In this document: positions 17,001-26,277 of the stretch, piece by piece | How the letters are laid out: every line of letters begins with the position of its first letter | Position numbering within the stretch: position 1 is the first letter of the stretch | DNA from: JAZKGA01 sp040386235 | GTDB taxonomy: Bacteria; Pseudomonadota; Alphaproteobacteria; Micavibrionales; Micavibrionaceae | NCBI GenBank assembly: GCA_040386235.1 | Contig: JAZKGA010000001.1 | Location: forward strand, 744,001 to 808,000 | Direction: 5' to 3' | DNA length: 64,000 nt | Program-made: the position numbers and the translations under genes | The notes under the pieces: model-generated | The model's input: the letters and a program-made list of their open reading frames with translations, nothing else | Told to the model about the DNA's origin: nothing | Databases searched by the model: none

Positions 17001-18677
17001 TTAAAAACTGCGCAGTTTGCGGAAGGTCAAAAGCGGCAGGTTTTCACTGGTCACCGTTACCTGGCGAATAACTTTTGAATGCGGTTCGCGGTCAAACTGT
17101 AATACGGCAGACAAGACGCCATCAGGGCCGTTATCCGCAGTCTGAAATATATCCTGGGCCAGCGGCTTTAACGCTGTTGTCCATCCGGCATTGACCAAGC
17201 CGCCAGTGCGCAGGAAAACCTGTCCCGACCGGGCTGTAAGGGTCAGCCGCGCATCCAGTTGTTCCAGCATGTATTCACCGACGTAATCCATCCAGTTATG
17301 CTTTGGCGCGCCAAGCGTATCAACGCGCACAAACCGCTGTCGCTGGCCATTAATGATGGCGTCCAGGACAATCTGGCTGCTACTGGCATCGGCAACAGGT
17401 TTCAGGTGCAGGGGGCGGCCCCAGAACGTGCTGAAATATCCATGTGCATTGCAGGTCAATCTCTCGATCTGCGTTGCGCCTGGCATGGTGGCGCACAAGA
17501 ATGGCGCAGCCCAGGTAAGGGATAATATACGACCCGTTTCGGAATTTATATACGTGCCGTTCAGTTTTTGCGCCGAAGCGTCAGTAATTCTGGCCTTTTC
17601 CATGTTTTGCGCGGCTTGCTCTGGTATCGGCGGCACAGGTAAGGCTTCGGCGGTGAATATATCTATAAGTAATTGGAATATATCGACGATATTGTCTTTG
17701 TCCTGGTTTAAGGCGACGACAAAGCCCATATCCAGGTCCGGGGCATAAAAGATGTGTGCGGCATATCCGTTTCCATACCCTGCATGGCCAATAAGGCGCA
17801 GGCCACGATATCGCCGCACCATCATGCCCATCCCGTATTGTACAGGCGTTGTGTCATTGATCTTGGTTTCATCCCATAACGGAGCGATGCTTGTGCCATC
17901 AATCTGGCCGTCGCGCAGCGCGTTTATCCACGCGATGCAATCCGCCAGGCTAAGGGCCGTATCGCTAATGGCGGGCAGGATAGATGGTGTGCCACCTGTG
18001 CGCCAGCCAGCCTGTGTCGCCATATACGGCTGTGCTATTTCAGGTCTGATCGTATCATTATGTTTTTGATGGATAATCTCATTTATATTACAGGGCGATA
18101 GGATCATATCCCGCAATGTCGCATGATAATCATTCAGGCCGATATTCGTGATAATCTCAGCGACCAGCAGCATATTCACGTCCGCATAATGATACCCTGT
18201 TCCCGGGGCAAAAAGCAGGGATGGAGCTTTCCGCAGCAGGGTCAAATAGTCCTCGACCTTTCTGCCGTGATGCGGCAGTCCACCCGCAACCTGCATCAAA
18301 GCGTCATGGTCCGGCAGGCCGCTGGTCATGTTCAGCAGGTGTTGCAACGTGACGTTTTCCAGCACGGGTGTATCGGGAATATATGCGCTTATGGGGGTTT
18401 TAAGGTCCAGGCGTCCCGTCTGTGCCATTTTCCAGGCGCAGGCCGCGGTCAACATATGTGCCGCAGCGCCAATAGAATGGCGCGTGCCGGGCAGGTTGGG
18501 CACGTGGCCGATCATGTGGGCCAGGCCCCAATGGCGTTGCCAAGCCAATTGTCCCTGCGTGATGACAGCGACCATGCCGCCAGGCTCACCCTTGCGGGTT
18601 AAGCCGGCGATCAAAGATTCTGCCTTTAATTTAGCAGCGCGGAATTGGGCGGGGGTCCAGAAAGTATGTGATGTCAT
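17001..18677 (-). CDS. Beta-lactamase/PBP-fold protein lacking the catalytic Ser-x-x-Lys
   Basis: About 558 residues from the ATG at 18677. The open frame continues upstream to 18971 but that part lies across the divergent sppA start and looks non-coding. The N-terminal 370 residues follow the class C beta-lactamase/serine hydrolase pattern, including LLNMTSGLPDH, FAPGTGYHYADVN, and GHAGYGNGY in the place of the third motif. Where the family has S-x-x-K, the protein has AAAH (residues 71-74, GAAAHMLTA), and Y-x-N is YAD. The nucleophile and general base are therefore both absent, pointing to a binding role or a different chemistry. The C-terminal 190 residues form an unrecognised beta-rich region. 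It diverges from sppA. Confidence 0.8.
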   Translation of the reverse strand: MTSHTFWTPAQFRAAKLKAESLIAGLTRKGEPGGMVAVITQGQLAWQRHWGLAHMIGHVPNLPGTRHSIGAAAHMLTAACAWKMAQTGRLDLKTPISAYIPDTPVLENVTLQHLLNMTSGLPDHDALMQVAGGLPHHGRKVEDYLTLLRKAPSLLFAPGTGYHYADVNMLLVAEIITNIGLNDYHATLRDMILSPCNINEIIHQKHNDTIRPEIAQPYMATQAGWRTGGTPSILPAISDTALSLADCIAWINALRDGQIDGTSIAPLWDETKINDTTPVQYGMGMMVRRYRGLRLIGHAGYGNGYAAHIFYAPDLDMGFVVALNQDKDNIVDIFQLLIDIFTAEALPVPPIPEQAAQNMEKARITDASAQKLNGTYINSETGRILSLTWAAPFLCATMPGATQIERLTCNAHGYFSTFWGRPLHLKPVADASSSQIVLDAIINGQRQRFVRVDTLGAPKHNWMDYVGEYMLEQLDARLTLTARSGQVFLRTGGLVNAGWTTALKPLAQDIFQTADNGPDGVLSAVLQFDREPHSKVIRQVTVTSENLPLLTFRKLRSF

Positions 18678-18801
18678 GATGTCGTTAAGATTGGCGCAAT
18701 CGTTAAAATACGTTATGGTCGCAAGGATACGCGACAGGCCGCCGACCCGCAACAGGAATAACCGGGATGACCCCCGTCCATAAGATAACAGGAGAGTAAG
18801 T

Positions 18802-20646
18802 ATGTTAAGCAAGATCTGGCGCGGCATAATGGGTGTATTACGGCGTCTTGTGATGGTGCTGGGCGTTGTCGCCCTGATCGTTATCGGCCTGACATGGTGG
18901 GGCGTGGCCAAGGTGCTGGATACCAAAGACCAGACGGACATATCGTCCCAGGATACAAACGGGCCGGCCATTTTGTATTGGGCAATGGATCAAAGCATCG
19001 GAGAGGTGGAAGGTCGCCCCAGTTTAAGTGCGCCGTTAAAAACCAACACTTTAACCAACCGTCGCGTCAGTGAGAAAATCCTGCAGGCCGTCGGTGATGA
19101 TAAGATTCACGCACTGCTGGTCTCCTATCGCGGTGCGTCAGTATCCCCAACCCAGCTGGAAGAATGGGGCCCAGCGGTGCAGGCATTCCGTAAGGCCGGC
19201 AAGAAAACCGTGTTTTACGCCGCCGATATGACGGCGACTGGCAGCATGACACCGTATGCTTTTGCCACGTATTTCGACCATATTGTGATGATGCCATCCG
19301 CCGCCTTGATGTTAAGTGGATTGAAGGCGGAAATGCCGTTCGCGCGCACTGCCCTTGAAAAACTGGGCGTCACGCCGCAATTCGTGCAACGCAAAGAATA
19401 CAAGACAGCCTATGAAAACGTTACCCATACGGGCCTGAGTGCGCCAAACCGCGCCATGCTGACCAGCATCCTGACCGATGTCTATAACCGCATGACGACG
19501 CAAATGGCCGCCAACCGCAACTTATCACAGGCGCAGTTAACAGCCGCGATTGACCGGGCCGTGTTAACGGCGGCTGAGGCAAAGGCCGCAAACCTGATTA
19601 ACGACGTGCAATACGGTGATGATGTGGTGGCCTCGTTACGGACGGGCCTGGGCAAATCACCGACCAAATCGGTAGGGATGGTTACGCTGGCCGATTATAA
19701 TGAACCACCGGCATCATCGCCGTTTACTTTGCATCAACAGAATGAATATGCGGACAGCAAAGCCAAGCTGGCTGTCATTACCGTGTCCGGCGCAATCCTG
19801 CTGACCACCGATGGCGGGCAGGGTATGGTCGATGCGACAAAGACAGCTGATGCTATTTTAAAAGCCGCAAAGGATGACAGCGTGAAGGGTATCATGTTGC
19901 GGATCAACAGTCCGGGTGGGTCGCCAGCGGGATCGGAAGTTATCCGCAATGCGGTGGTGAAAGCCAAAGCAGCCGGTAAACCCGTTTATGTCAGTATGGG
20001 TGAAGCAGCGGCATCCGGCGGGTACTGGATCGCCGTTGATGCGGATAAGATTTACGCGTTACCCAGTACGATGACCGGATCAATCGGCGTGATTGGCGGG
20101 AAATTCGTGTTGGACGGTTTGTGGGACAAGCTGGGCGTATCCTGGGATACAATCCCGGTGGGCGGCGAAAATGCCGGCCTGTGGTCCATGAACACGCCGT
20201 TTACGCCGGGCCAATTGGCGGCATATGAACGGATGATGGATGCGACCTATTCCGACTTTATCGCCCGCGTGGCAAACGGTCGGAAGATGAAGCCTGAAGC
20301 GGTCGAAAATGTCGCAAAAGGCCGCGTCTGGACCGGAACGCAAGCCAAGGCGGTGGGCCTGGTTGATGCGCTGGCCCCTTACGTCATTGCGGAAAGCGAT
20401 TTGATCAAAGCGATGAATTTGAGCCGTGAAGATGTAACGATTTTGGCCTGGCCAAAGCCGCCGACACCGCTTGAATCTTTCCTGGAAGCCTTTGGGATGG
20501 AGATGGATAACAAGGGGCCGGAAGCAATCCTGCCTCCCGCATTGGCCACAGATTTGCGCGCTTTACGCGTGTTGGATGCCGCCCTGAAAGACAGCGGCCT
20601 GCGCGGTGCGGTGATATCGCCCAGCGTCATGGCCATCAATCAATAA
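18802..20646 (+). CDS. sppA: Signal peptide peptidase SppA, 67K type
   Basis: A 614-residue inner-membrane serine protease that degrades cleaved signal peptides. One N-terminal membrane helix spans about residues 13-33. Two tandem crotonase-like domains follow. Lys201 in RKEYKTAYE of the first domain and Ser405 in EAAASGGYW of the second match the Ser/Lys dyad of the long SppA form (K209 and S409 in E. coli). RINSPGGSP and TGSIGVIGG are conserved. AGGAGAG lies before the ATG. It diverges from the beta-lactamase-fold gene, 124 bases away. Confidence 0.95.
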   Translation: MLSKIWRGIMGVLRRLVMVLGVVALIVIGLTWWGVAKVLDTKDQTDISSQDTNGPAILYWAMDQSIGEVEGRPSLSAPLKTNTLTNRRVSEKILQAVGDDKIHALLVSYRGASVSPTQLEEWGPAVQAFRKAGKKTVFYAADMTATGSMTPYAFATYFDHIVMMPSAALMLSGLKAEMPFARTALEKLGVTPQFVQRKEYKTAYENVTHTGLSAPNRAMLTSILTDVYNRMTTQMAANRNLSQAQLTAAIDRAVLTAAEAKAANLINDVQYGDDVVASLRTGLGKSPTKSVGMVTLADYNEPPASSPFTLHQQNEYADSKAKLAVITVSGAILLTTDGGQGMVDATKTADAILKAAKDDSVKGIMLRINSPGGSPAGSEVIRNAVVKAKAAGKPVYVSMGEAAASGGYWIAVDADKIYALPSTMTGSIGVIGGKFVLDGLWDKLGVSWDTIPVGGENAGLWSMNTPFTPGQLAAYERMMDATYSDFIARVANGRKMKPEAVENVAKGRVWTGTQAKAVGLVDALAPYVIAESDLIKAMNLSREDVTILAWPKPPTPLESFLEAFGMEMDNKGPEAILPPALATDLRALRVLDAALKDSGLRGAVISPSVMAINQ

Positions 20647-20788
20647 AAGGTAATCAACACCATGTTTATGCGTCATTATTCCAAACGCTGCGCATAGCAG
20701 CTTTGGGGACAATCATGCCGCGTATATGGCGGCGTTAAATACGTTCTTCCAGCGGGATGATGTGCCGGCCTAAGGCCCGGCTTTACGC

Positions 20789-21697
20789 TTATTTCCGGCG
20801 TTCAAGGACGTAGGCGGCCAGTTCTTCAAGCATCTGGGCGCGGCCATTAAAGATGTGCAAATGGCGAATGGCCTGTTCAACCAGCATTTCTGCGCGTTGA
20901 CGTGCCATATCCTTACCCAGGGTGGACACGAAGGTCGCCTTGTTGGCTTTGGTATCCTGATTGGCAGGCTTGCCCAGATCGGCCGCACTGCTTTCAACGT
21001 CCAGGATATCGTCGGTCACCTGGAACGCCAGGCCCAGATCATAGGCGTAATTGGCCAAGGCGCGCCGCTGCTGCTCACTCGCTTTACCAAGCACAGCGCC
21101 CGCTTCACAGGCAAAAGCCATCAAGCGGCCGGTTTTCATGCGTTGCATACGGCTGATCGTGCCCAGGTCAAATTCGGTATTCTCGCCCAGCATATCCAGC
21201 ATTTGGCCGCCGACCATACCGGCAGGCCCAGCGGCTTTTGCCATTGATGCGACAAGTTCAATACGCACGCGCGGATCTTCATGGGTTTCATGATCGCCCA
21301 ACACTTCGAATGCCAGGGTCAGCAGGGCATCACCGGCAAGGATGGCCGTGGCTTCGTCATAGGCGATGTGCAGGGAGGGTACGCCGCGCCGTAAGGGGGA
21401 GTCATCCATCGCCGGTAAATCATCGTGGATCAGGGAATAGCAGTGAACGAATTCAAGTGCTGCGGCCACGCGACGGGCACACCCTGGATCGACGTTAAAC
21501 AAGGCAGCCGATTGCACAACCATAAAGGGGCGCAGGCGTTTACCGCCGTTCAAGGCACTGTAACGCATCGCGTCGAACAGGACGTTTTCAGGCGTGTCAC
21601 TTTCGGGCAACAGGCGCGACATGGTTTTGGCCACGCCTTCTGATACGTCTGCCATGGCAATTTGCAATTCAGGACTGGCTTTACGGGGTGATGGCAT
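20789..21697 (-). CDS. ispA: Polyprenyl synthetase, probably farnesyl diphosphate synthase
   Basis: A 302-residue trans-isoprenyl diphosphate synthase. The first Asp-rich motif DDLPAMD is at residues 92-98 with RRG just after, and the second is DDILD near residue 232. The residues ahead of the first motif (HCYSLIHDD) are very close to E. coli IspA, so C15 farnesyl diphosphate from IPP and DMAPP is the likely product. A C20 product cannot be excluded without modelling. AGGAG precedes the ATG. xseB lies 18 bases upstream on the same strand, the common xseB-ispA order. Confidence 0.93.
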   Translation of the reverse strand: MPSPRKASPELQIAMADVSEGVAKTMSRLLPESDTPENVLFDAMRYSALNGGKRLRPFMVVQSAALFNVDPGCARRVAAALEFVHCYSLIHDDLPAMDDSPLRRGVPSLHIAYDEATAILAGDALLTLAFEVLGDHETHEDPRVRIELVASMAKAAGPAGMVGGQMLDMLGENTEFDLGTISRMQRMKTGRLMAFACEAGAVLGKASEQQRRALANYAYDLGLAFQVTDDILDVESSAADLGKPANQDTKANKATFVSTLGKDMARQRAEMLVEQAIRHLHIFNGRAQMLEELAAYVLERRK

Positions 21698-21715
21698 CGA
21701 GTTCTCTCCTGAAAA

Positions 21716-21955
21716 TTATTGGCTGAAGCTGCTGGTTGTCAAAGTGCCGTCAGTCGCCTGGGCAATTTGGTCAACCTTCAATTGCGCCTCTTTTAAGCGG
21801 GTTTCGCAAAATGCTTTCAATTCCATACCGCGCGTATAGGCCGCAATGCTGTCTTCCAGGCTGGTCTTGCCGGATTCAAGGTTACGCACGATCTGTTCCA
21901 GCTCGGTCAATGCGGCCTCGAACGTCGCGGGGATATTGGATGATGATGTGTTCAT
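21716..21955 (-). CDS. xseB: Exodeoxyribonuclease VII small subunit
   Basis: A 79-residue protein with the family core TFEAALTELEQIVRNLESG and TSLEDSIAAYTRGMEL, two amphipathic helices that assemble on the large subunit XseA, which is not in this window. The complex degrades single-stranded DNA to oligonucleotides in the cytosol. The ATG at 21955 fits the usual length and lies about 10 bases after a promoter -10 element; the frame also has an ATG at 21970, inside that element. It leads the ispA operon. Confidence 0.92.
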   Translation of the reverse strand: MNTSSSNIPATFEAALTELEQIVRNLESGKTSLEDSIAAYTRGMELKAFCETRLKEAQLKVDQIAQATDGTLTTSSFSQ

Positions 21956-21965
21956 ATAGGCTTGT

Positions 21966-21994
21966 ACCATATGCGAAAATCCGGTTATTCTCAA
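21966..21994 (-). promoter_or_regulatory. Putative xseB-ispA promoter TTGAGA-N17-TATGGT
   Basis: On the minus strand TTGAGA and TATGGT are 17 bases apart, and the xseB ATG follows 10 bases after TATGGT. The untranslated leader would be only about 3-4 bases. It also rules against the ATG at 21970. Confidence 0.45.
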
Positions 21995-22015
21995 GTCTCA
22001 ATCGCGGGAGCCAGA

Positions 22016-22768
22016 ATGACAGCCACAGTAATTTGCATGAAATGGGGTACGCGTTATGGTCCCGAATACGTGAACCGTCTGTATGCGGGCATCAAGCGGC
22101 ACACGCGCCGCCCGGTGCGTTTCGTCTGCTTGACTGATAACGCAGCCGGTCTGCATGTCGATATCGAAACCCGTCCTGTGCCGCCGATCAATATTCCGGC
22201 CCGGGTGGCAAGCTGGAAACCCTGGCCGAAACTGGCGGTGTGGCAAGCCCCGCTTTACGATATCACCGGGGATGTGTTGTTCCTGGATATTGATTTGATT
22301 ATCACGGGACCGCTGGATGATCTGTTTGATTATTATCCCGGCGAATACTGTGTCATTGAAAACTGGACCCAGTTGGGTAAGGGCGTGGGCAACACGTCGG
22401 TGTTTCGGTTCCCGGTCGGTAAATACACCCATATCTATGATAATTTCGTCGCGGACCCAGAAGGGATTATGCGCGATTATAAAATTGAGCAGCAATATAT
22501 CTCGGCACGGATTCCAGAGCAGCGGTTCTGGCCGCGCCAATGGTGCATCAGCTTTAAGCATTCCTGCCTGCCGCCGGTGCCGTTGCGCTGGTTCCAAACA
22601 CCTGAATTGCCCCAGGACGCACGCGTTATCGCCTTTACCGGTAAACCTGACCCGGATGAGGCCGCCGAAGGTCGCTGGCCCGCCGCATGGTACAAAAAGT
22701 TTTACAAAACGATCCGCCCAACGCCCTGGATTAACCAGCACTGGCGCGAGGATGATTTGTCGGCCTGA
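22016..22768 (+). CDS. GT-A-fold glycosyltransferase-like protein
   Basis: About 250 residues. The ATG at 22016 is chosen because GGGAG lies before it; the frame is open upstream to 21962. The order ICMKWGTRYGPEYVNRLYAGI, RFVCLTD, WPKLAVWQ and LFLDIDLIITGPL is that of a nucleotide-sugar transferase with a DxD metal site (DID near residue 93). GVGNTSVFRF and a C-terminal His-containing block follow. No membrane helix is seen. A role in lipopolysaccharide or capsule synthesis is an inference from family; another glycosyltransferase lies 0.9 kb downstream. Its stop codon abuts that of the convergent unknown gene. Confidence 0.78.
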   Translation: MTATVICMKWGTRYGPEYVNRLYAGIKRHTRRPVRFVCLTDNAAGLHVDIETRPVPPINIPARVASWKPWPKLAVWQAPLYDITGDVLFLDIDLIITGPLDDLFDYYPGEYCVIENWTQLGKGVGNTSVFRFPVGKYTHIYDNFVADPEGIMRDYKIEQQYISARIPEQRFWPRQWCISFKHSCLPPVPLRWFQTPELPQDARVIAFTGKPDPDEAAEGRWPAAWYKKFYKTIRPTPWINQHWREDDLSA

Positions 22769-23626
22769 TTAAGACGGGGTAAGGGCTTGGGCTTGGTTTA
22801 ACTGCTGTGCGTGTGCTGTCAGCGTATTATACAGGCATGTGTCTGGATTCAATCGTGCCAGACTGGTACGTATCAACTGCTGTTGCTCAGAAGGTGGCAG
22901 TGCGCTTATGATGTTATGCACATATCCTGTCAAGAAATGGTCAGCGTTCTTGCTGCCGTTATCAAGTGCAGCGTTATAGACATCAATAACGGCGAGAACC
23001 CGCTGCGCATCCGGCCCCTTCATTGCAAATGCTTTTTGTTGCCAGATGTGAATAGTAACCGCAGCCAGTGCACCGTTAGGTAAGTGATGATACATATTTT
23101 CTATGCCACGCACATCCAACTGGAAATATAATACTTGCGTCGCGATGTGTTCCAGACGTTGCAGCAATAAATCCCGTTCGGGCGAGCGCGATAATTCGGT
23201 CGTCTTATTATACGCAATCGCCAAATCAACGCCACCCCCGTTGGGGCCGTAAGACGGGTCGCTTTGTAATAGGCTTTCAATTGTGCCAGCGGACACGTTT
23301 AGAACATAAAGGTAAAGTGGACTGTCCGGCAACGCGTTCTGCAGGCGATGGCACAACGAAATGCGGTTTCCGCCCTCAATGCGCCCCAATGCGTCAAGGC
23401 AGCTTACCTCTAGCTGTTGTGGGCGTTCCTGATGGTGGCGTCCGTAAGAGGTTGGCAGCCGGACCGCTGCCGCAAAACGCCCGAGAAGAGAAGAGCGCAA
23501 GGCGGTATATTCCGCTGTCAATAAATCAATCTGCTGGCCCAGTGTTTGCCAGTTCTTGTTAATCGCCGAAGCGATCAAAATCTCTGTATTGCAAACGGGG
23601 CGGGTGGCCTGTGGTTTATGTGTCAT
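22769..23626 (-). CDS. Unrecognised helical protein
   Basis: A 285-residue, largely helical and Leu/Ala/Gln-rich protein without signal peptide, membrane helix or known motif. The middle contains SYGPNGGGVDLAIAYNKT and DVRGIENMYHHLPNG, which may be its best-conserved part. It sits between two glycosyltransferase genes and is on the same strand as the downstream-numbered one (42 bases apart). The start has no clear ribosome-binding site. Function unknown. Confidence 0.65.
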   Translation of the reverse strand: MTHKPQATRPVCNTEILIASAINKNWQTLGQQIDLLTAEYTALRSSLLGRFAAAVRLPTSYGRHHQERPQQLEVSCLDALGRIEGGNRISLCHRLQNALPDSPLYLYVLNVSAGTIESLLQSDPSYGPNGGGVDLAIAYNKTTELSRSPERDLLLQRLEHIATQVLYFQLDVRGIENMYHHLPNGALAAVTIHIWQQKAFAMKGPDAQRVLAVIDVYNAALDNGSKNADHFLTGYVHNIISALPPSEQQQLIRTSLARLNPDTCLYNTLTAHAQQLNQAQALTPS

Positions 23627-23668
23627 AATCGCAATAAAACGACATTATGTATAAATGTCAAGAGGCAT

Positions 23669-24526
23669 TTAATACCCGCGATCATTCATCCGGCGATGCT
23701 CGAACAGGCCCGGATCGGCAATCGCGATTGTGAAATCCTGATCGCGCCACCACTGGCTGTTCAACTCTGTTTCAATCGTCGGGAAACCGTTGACCAGGCG
23801 CGTGGTTTTCTGGGCCAGGGCGCCGGGAATAATCGTTTCCAGGAACCAGCTGCGTCGGACCATATAGGCGTTATTCGCCCAATTGATATGCCGGGAGGAT
23901 GTGAAGAAATCGACGCCATTTCGGCGCTGGATCGCGTCGGGAAACTGTTTGGCTGCGTCATCATGGGTGAAAATTGTGTTGCCCAGCAGGCGGTTGGCCT
24001 TGCCACCTCGAAACAGGCGCAGTACTGCGCTTTTCAGTTTATCGACATAAGGTGCATCGGAACGGGGCCAATACCGGTGGGTTTTCCACATCTGCCACAA
24101 TTCGCCGGGCAGATGACGGTGGCGAAAGCGCACGACATCCGCCTGGCCACTGGCCAATGCCGTAACGCCACGATGCAATTGCGCCTGGGCTGAGTCCAGC
24201 GTTTCACGCAGCATGTAATCGTTTTCAACCATCAGGATAATATCGCTGGTCATCACGCTCGCCAGGGCCTGGTTGCCGCCCAGAATGCCCAGATTATCTG
24301 TGGACCCGGCATAAGGGATGCCGAATTCCAGGGCGACGGCGATCCCTTCTTTTTCAATCTGCGGCAGGAACAGCAGGACGTCGTCGAACAGGGTAAAGAA
24401 TCCGGCGTCGCGATACGTGGTCAGTGCCGCGCGCAGTGAGGCATAGCCGCGCCAGGACAAGATCCCAAGGCCAAGGGTTGGCCGGTCTGTCGGGCGGGAC
24501 GGTGTTTTTTCAGTTGCGCTTTGCAT
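23669..24526 (-). CDS. Glycosyltransferase family 2-like protein
   Basis: A 285-residue protein. The N-terminal LGLGILSWRGYASLRAAL is a typical GT-A nucleotide-binding start. IPYAGSTDNLGILGGNQAL and LMVENDYML occupy the place of the acidic metal-binding motif (END rather than DxD). Later blocks (NNAYMVRRSWF and TIETELNSQWW) would form the acceptor side. No membrane segment is seen. GAGAGAG precedes the start. The donor and acceptor cannot be inferred. Confidence 0.78.
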   Translation of the reverse strand: MQSATEKTPSRPTDRPTLGLGILSWRGYASLRAALTTYRDAGFFTLFDDVLLFLPQIEKEGIAVALEFGIPYAGSTDNLGILGGNQALASVMTSDIILMVENDYMLRETLDSAQAQLHRGVTALASGQADVVRFRHRHLPGELWQMWKTHRYWPRSDAPYVDKLKSAVLRLFRGGKANRLLGNTIFTHDDAAKQFPDAIQRRNGVDFFTSSRHINWANNAYMVRRSWFLETIIPGALAQKTTRLVNGFPTIETELNSQWWRDQDFTIAIADPGLFEHRRMNDRGY

Positions 24527-24584
24527 CGTTCTCTCTCTAAATCGTGAAAACTATAAAAGAGATGATAGGGCATAGACAAGCCAA

Positions 24585-25025
24585 ATGGATAAAATTGATA
24601 TTTTCACCGACGGCGCTTGCCTGGGCAATCCAGGGCCGGGCGGGTGGGGTTGCATCCTGCGCTTCGGCAATCAAGAAAAGGAAATGGCCGGTGCCGTGCC
24701 CGACACAACAAATAATCGGATGGAATTACAGGCGGCGATCGCAGGGTTGCAGGCGCTAAAACGCCCGTGTGACATTACGCTGCACACCGATTCGGAATAT
24801 GTGCGCAAAGGGATGACCGAATGGCTGCGCCCATGGAAAGCCCGTGGCTGGAAAACCGCAGACCGCAAGCCGGTCAAGAACGTGGATTTGTGGGAAGCAT
24901 TAGATGCGGCGATGGTGCCGCATCAGATCACTGTTATCTGGGTAAAGGGGCACAGCGGCCACCCGGAAAACGAACGCTGTGACGTTCTGGCCCGGACAGC
25001 CGCAGAAACCCTTATATCCGTTTAG
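24585..25025 (+). CDS. rnhA: Ribonuclease HI
   Basis: A 146-residue endonuclease that cuts the RNA strand of RNA-DNA hybrids, using two metal ions. The catalytic acids are Asp9 in FTDGAC, Glu47 in NRMEL, Asp69 in HTDSEYV and Asp133 in ERCD, with the flap His123 in KGHSGHPEN. The basic handle region (WLRPWKARGWKTADRKPVKN) is present, as in E. coli RNase HI. The stop interlocks with the convergent lipoprotein gene (TTAG). Confidence 0.97.
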   Translation: MDKIDIFTDGACLGNPGPGGWGCILRFGNQEKEMAGAVPDTTNNRMELQAAIAGLQALKRPCDITLHTDSEYVRKGMTEWLRPWKARGWKTADRKPVKNVDLWEALDAAMVPHQITVIWVKGHSGHPENERCDVLARTAAETLISV

Positions 25026-25603
25026 CCGCAGGTAACAGATGTCACCTTGCCGGTGTTCACATCGGTTGTGATGTTGATGCGGTTTGGCTGGAAATCCATC
25101 GTCGCTGGCTGACCCGGTGTCAGTTCACGCACGATTTTGCCCAGGCGAACCAGGCGTGTCACGTTTTCTTCCGTCAAAGGCTTCCCCACCATGGCATTGT
25201 AATCGCAAGCAGGGGCCGCATCGGCTTGATCCTGATTGCTATAGGTCGGGGTCGGGGCTGTTTGAGCCATTGGCGGCGTCATAGGCGCTGGTTGAACCGA
25301 TTCGGCTGGCACCGCAGGCATATCTGCGGCTGGTGGGGGTGTATAGGCTGATGGCACGCTCATGCTCGGTTGTGCAACCGGCGGCATAACATCTGGCCCA
25401 GGGTGTGGCTGCGCCGGGGCTTGGTCCCAATTACGTTGCTGTTCAGGCGCGGTGCCGACAGTACCGCCCGCCATGCTGCCCAGTCCGCCCGTGGTCACGG
25501 CGTAATCGTTGCCAGTACGGATGGGATAGGCATCACTGCTACAGCCTGAAAGAACAGTTGCAGTTAAAAGAAGGGCAAATAAGGGTGCGGTGCGGGTGAA
25601 CAT
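25022..25603 (-). CDS. Pro-rich lipoprotein of unknown function
   Basis: A 193-residue protein with a lipoprotein signal peptide: basic start, hydrophobic stretch and lipobox LSGC with the lipidated Cys at position 21. Residues 25-125 are rich in Pro, Ala and Gln and presumably span the periplasm. The C-terminal 65 residues contain CDYNAMVGKPLTEENV and KIVRELTPGQPATMDFQPNRINITTD, resembling small inhibitor-I78-type folds (the 'VG' preceding the acidic helix and 'R.....G..T.D....R.N'). This could make it a periplasmic protease inhibitor, stated tentatively. Confidence 0.82.
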   Translation of the reverse strand: MFTRTAPLFALLLTATVLSGCSSDAYPIRTGNDYAVTTGGLGSMAGGTVGTAPEQQRNWDQAPAQPHPGPDVMPPVAQPSMSVPSAYTPPPAADMPAVPAESVQPAPMTPPMAQTAPTPTYSNQDQADAAPACDYNAMVGKPLTEENVTRLVRLGKIVRELTPGQPATMDFQPNRINITTDVNTGKVTSVTCG

Positions 25604-25763
25604 CTTAAGGTGACTCCATGTGTTAAATCTTCTTCTAACATATCCACAGGAAAGACAGGGGTAAAGAGGGGAAATGCAGAGTTTTTAAGTTTCCCTTAGG
25701 AATAATTATCCATCCTGGAAGTATGTAGGTTGCGCGGTGACCAAATCCCAGGAGGCCCCAAGT

Positions 25764-26258
25764 ATGACACATCTGACGATTAACACGACTAAAGGGAACG
25801 ATAATCAAAGGCTACAGCAGGTTACGCGGACATTTGACAAGATCAGTGATCGCATTTGTTTGCCTTTGGCCCCTGCTGATACTGGCGCAGGATCGGAAAT
25901 GGAAATTTATCTGTGCTTTATGCGCCGGTTACGGGACGTGCCGAACAGCCGGCTCGAAATTAAAATTCTCCATGCCCTGCAATTCGCCGCTGATATTATG
26001 AACGACGATGTCGCTGAGGTGACTGTGACCCTTGTGAATTGCGGGTTGCGGGCACCACGCCTGGCGTTTCCTGCACTTTTCCTGGAACGCGCCGATGCGG
26101 CCCTGATGCGCGATCCGACGGGATGTGGCGCGGCCAATGCGGCCCTGGTGTCTTTGCGCCGCCATTGGGACAGTCTGGGAGAGGACAGATGGGCTGGTGT
26201 CACACGTAAACATGACCGCCTGGCACAGCCCAATTGGATCAAAACGGAAATATGGTAA
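25764..26258 (+). CDS. Unrecognised small protein
   Basis: About 164 residues. The ATG at 25764 is chosen because a full AGGAGG lies eight bases before it; a GTG at 25737 is in frame. The protein appears helical and cytosolic (MEIYLCFMRRLRDVP, KILHALQFAADIMNDD, NAALVSLRRHWDS). No family, catalytic motif or membrane segment is recognised. It converges with the penicillin-binding protein gene, 19 bases apart. Confidence 0.68.
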   Translation: MTHLTINTTKGNDNQRLQQVTRTFDKISDRICLPLAPADTGAGSEMEIYLCFMRRLRDVPNSRLEIKILHALQFAADIMNDDVAEVTVTLVNCGLRAPRLAFPALFLERADAALMRDPTGCGAANAALVSLRRHWDSLGEDRWAGVTRKHDRLAQPNWIKTEIW

Positions 26259-26277
26259 CGAAATCCGTTTTCAATCG

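Noticed and set aside
18678..18971. 98-residue N-terminal extension of the beta-lactamase-fold protein
   Set aside because: It runs across the sppA start and its ribosome-binding site, has non-coding-like composition and no family match; the ATG at 18677 starts the recognisable protein.
20758..20785. GC-rich hairpin between sppA and ispA
   Set aside because: Stem is imperfect (bulged G) and not followed by a T tract on either strand, so a terminator is not supported.
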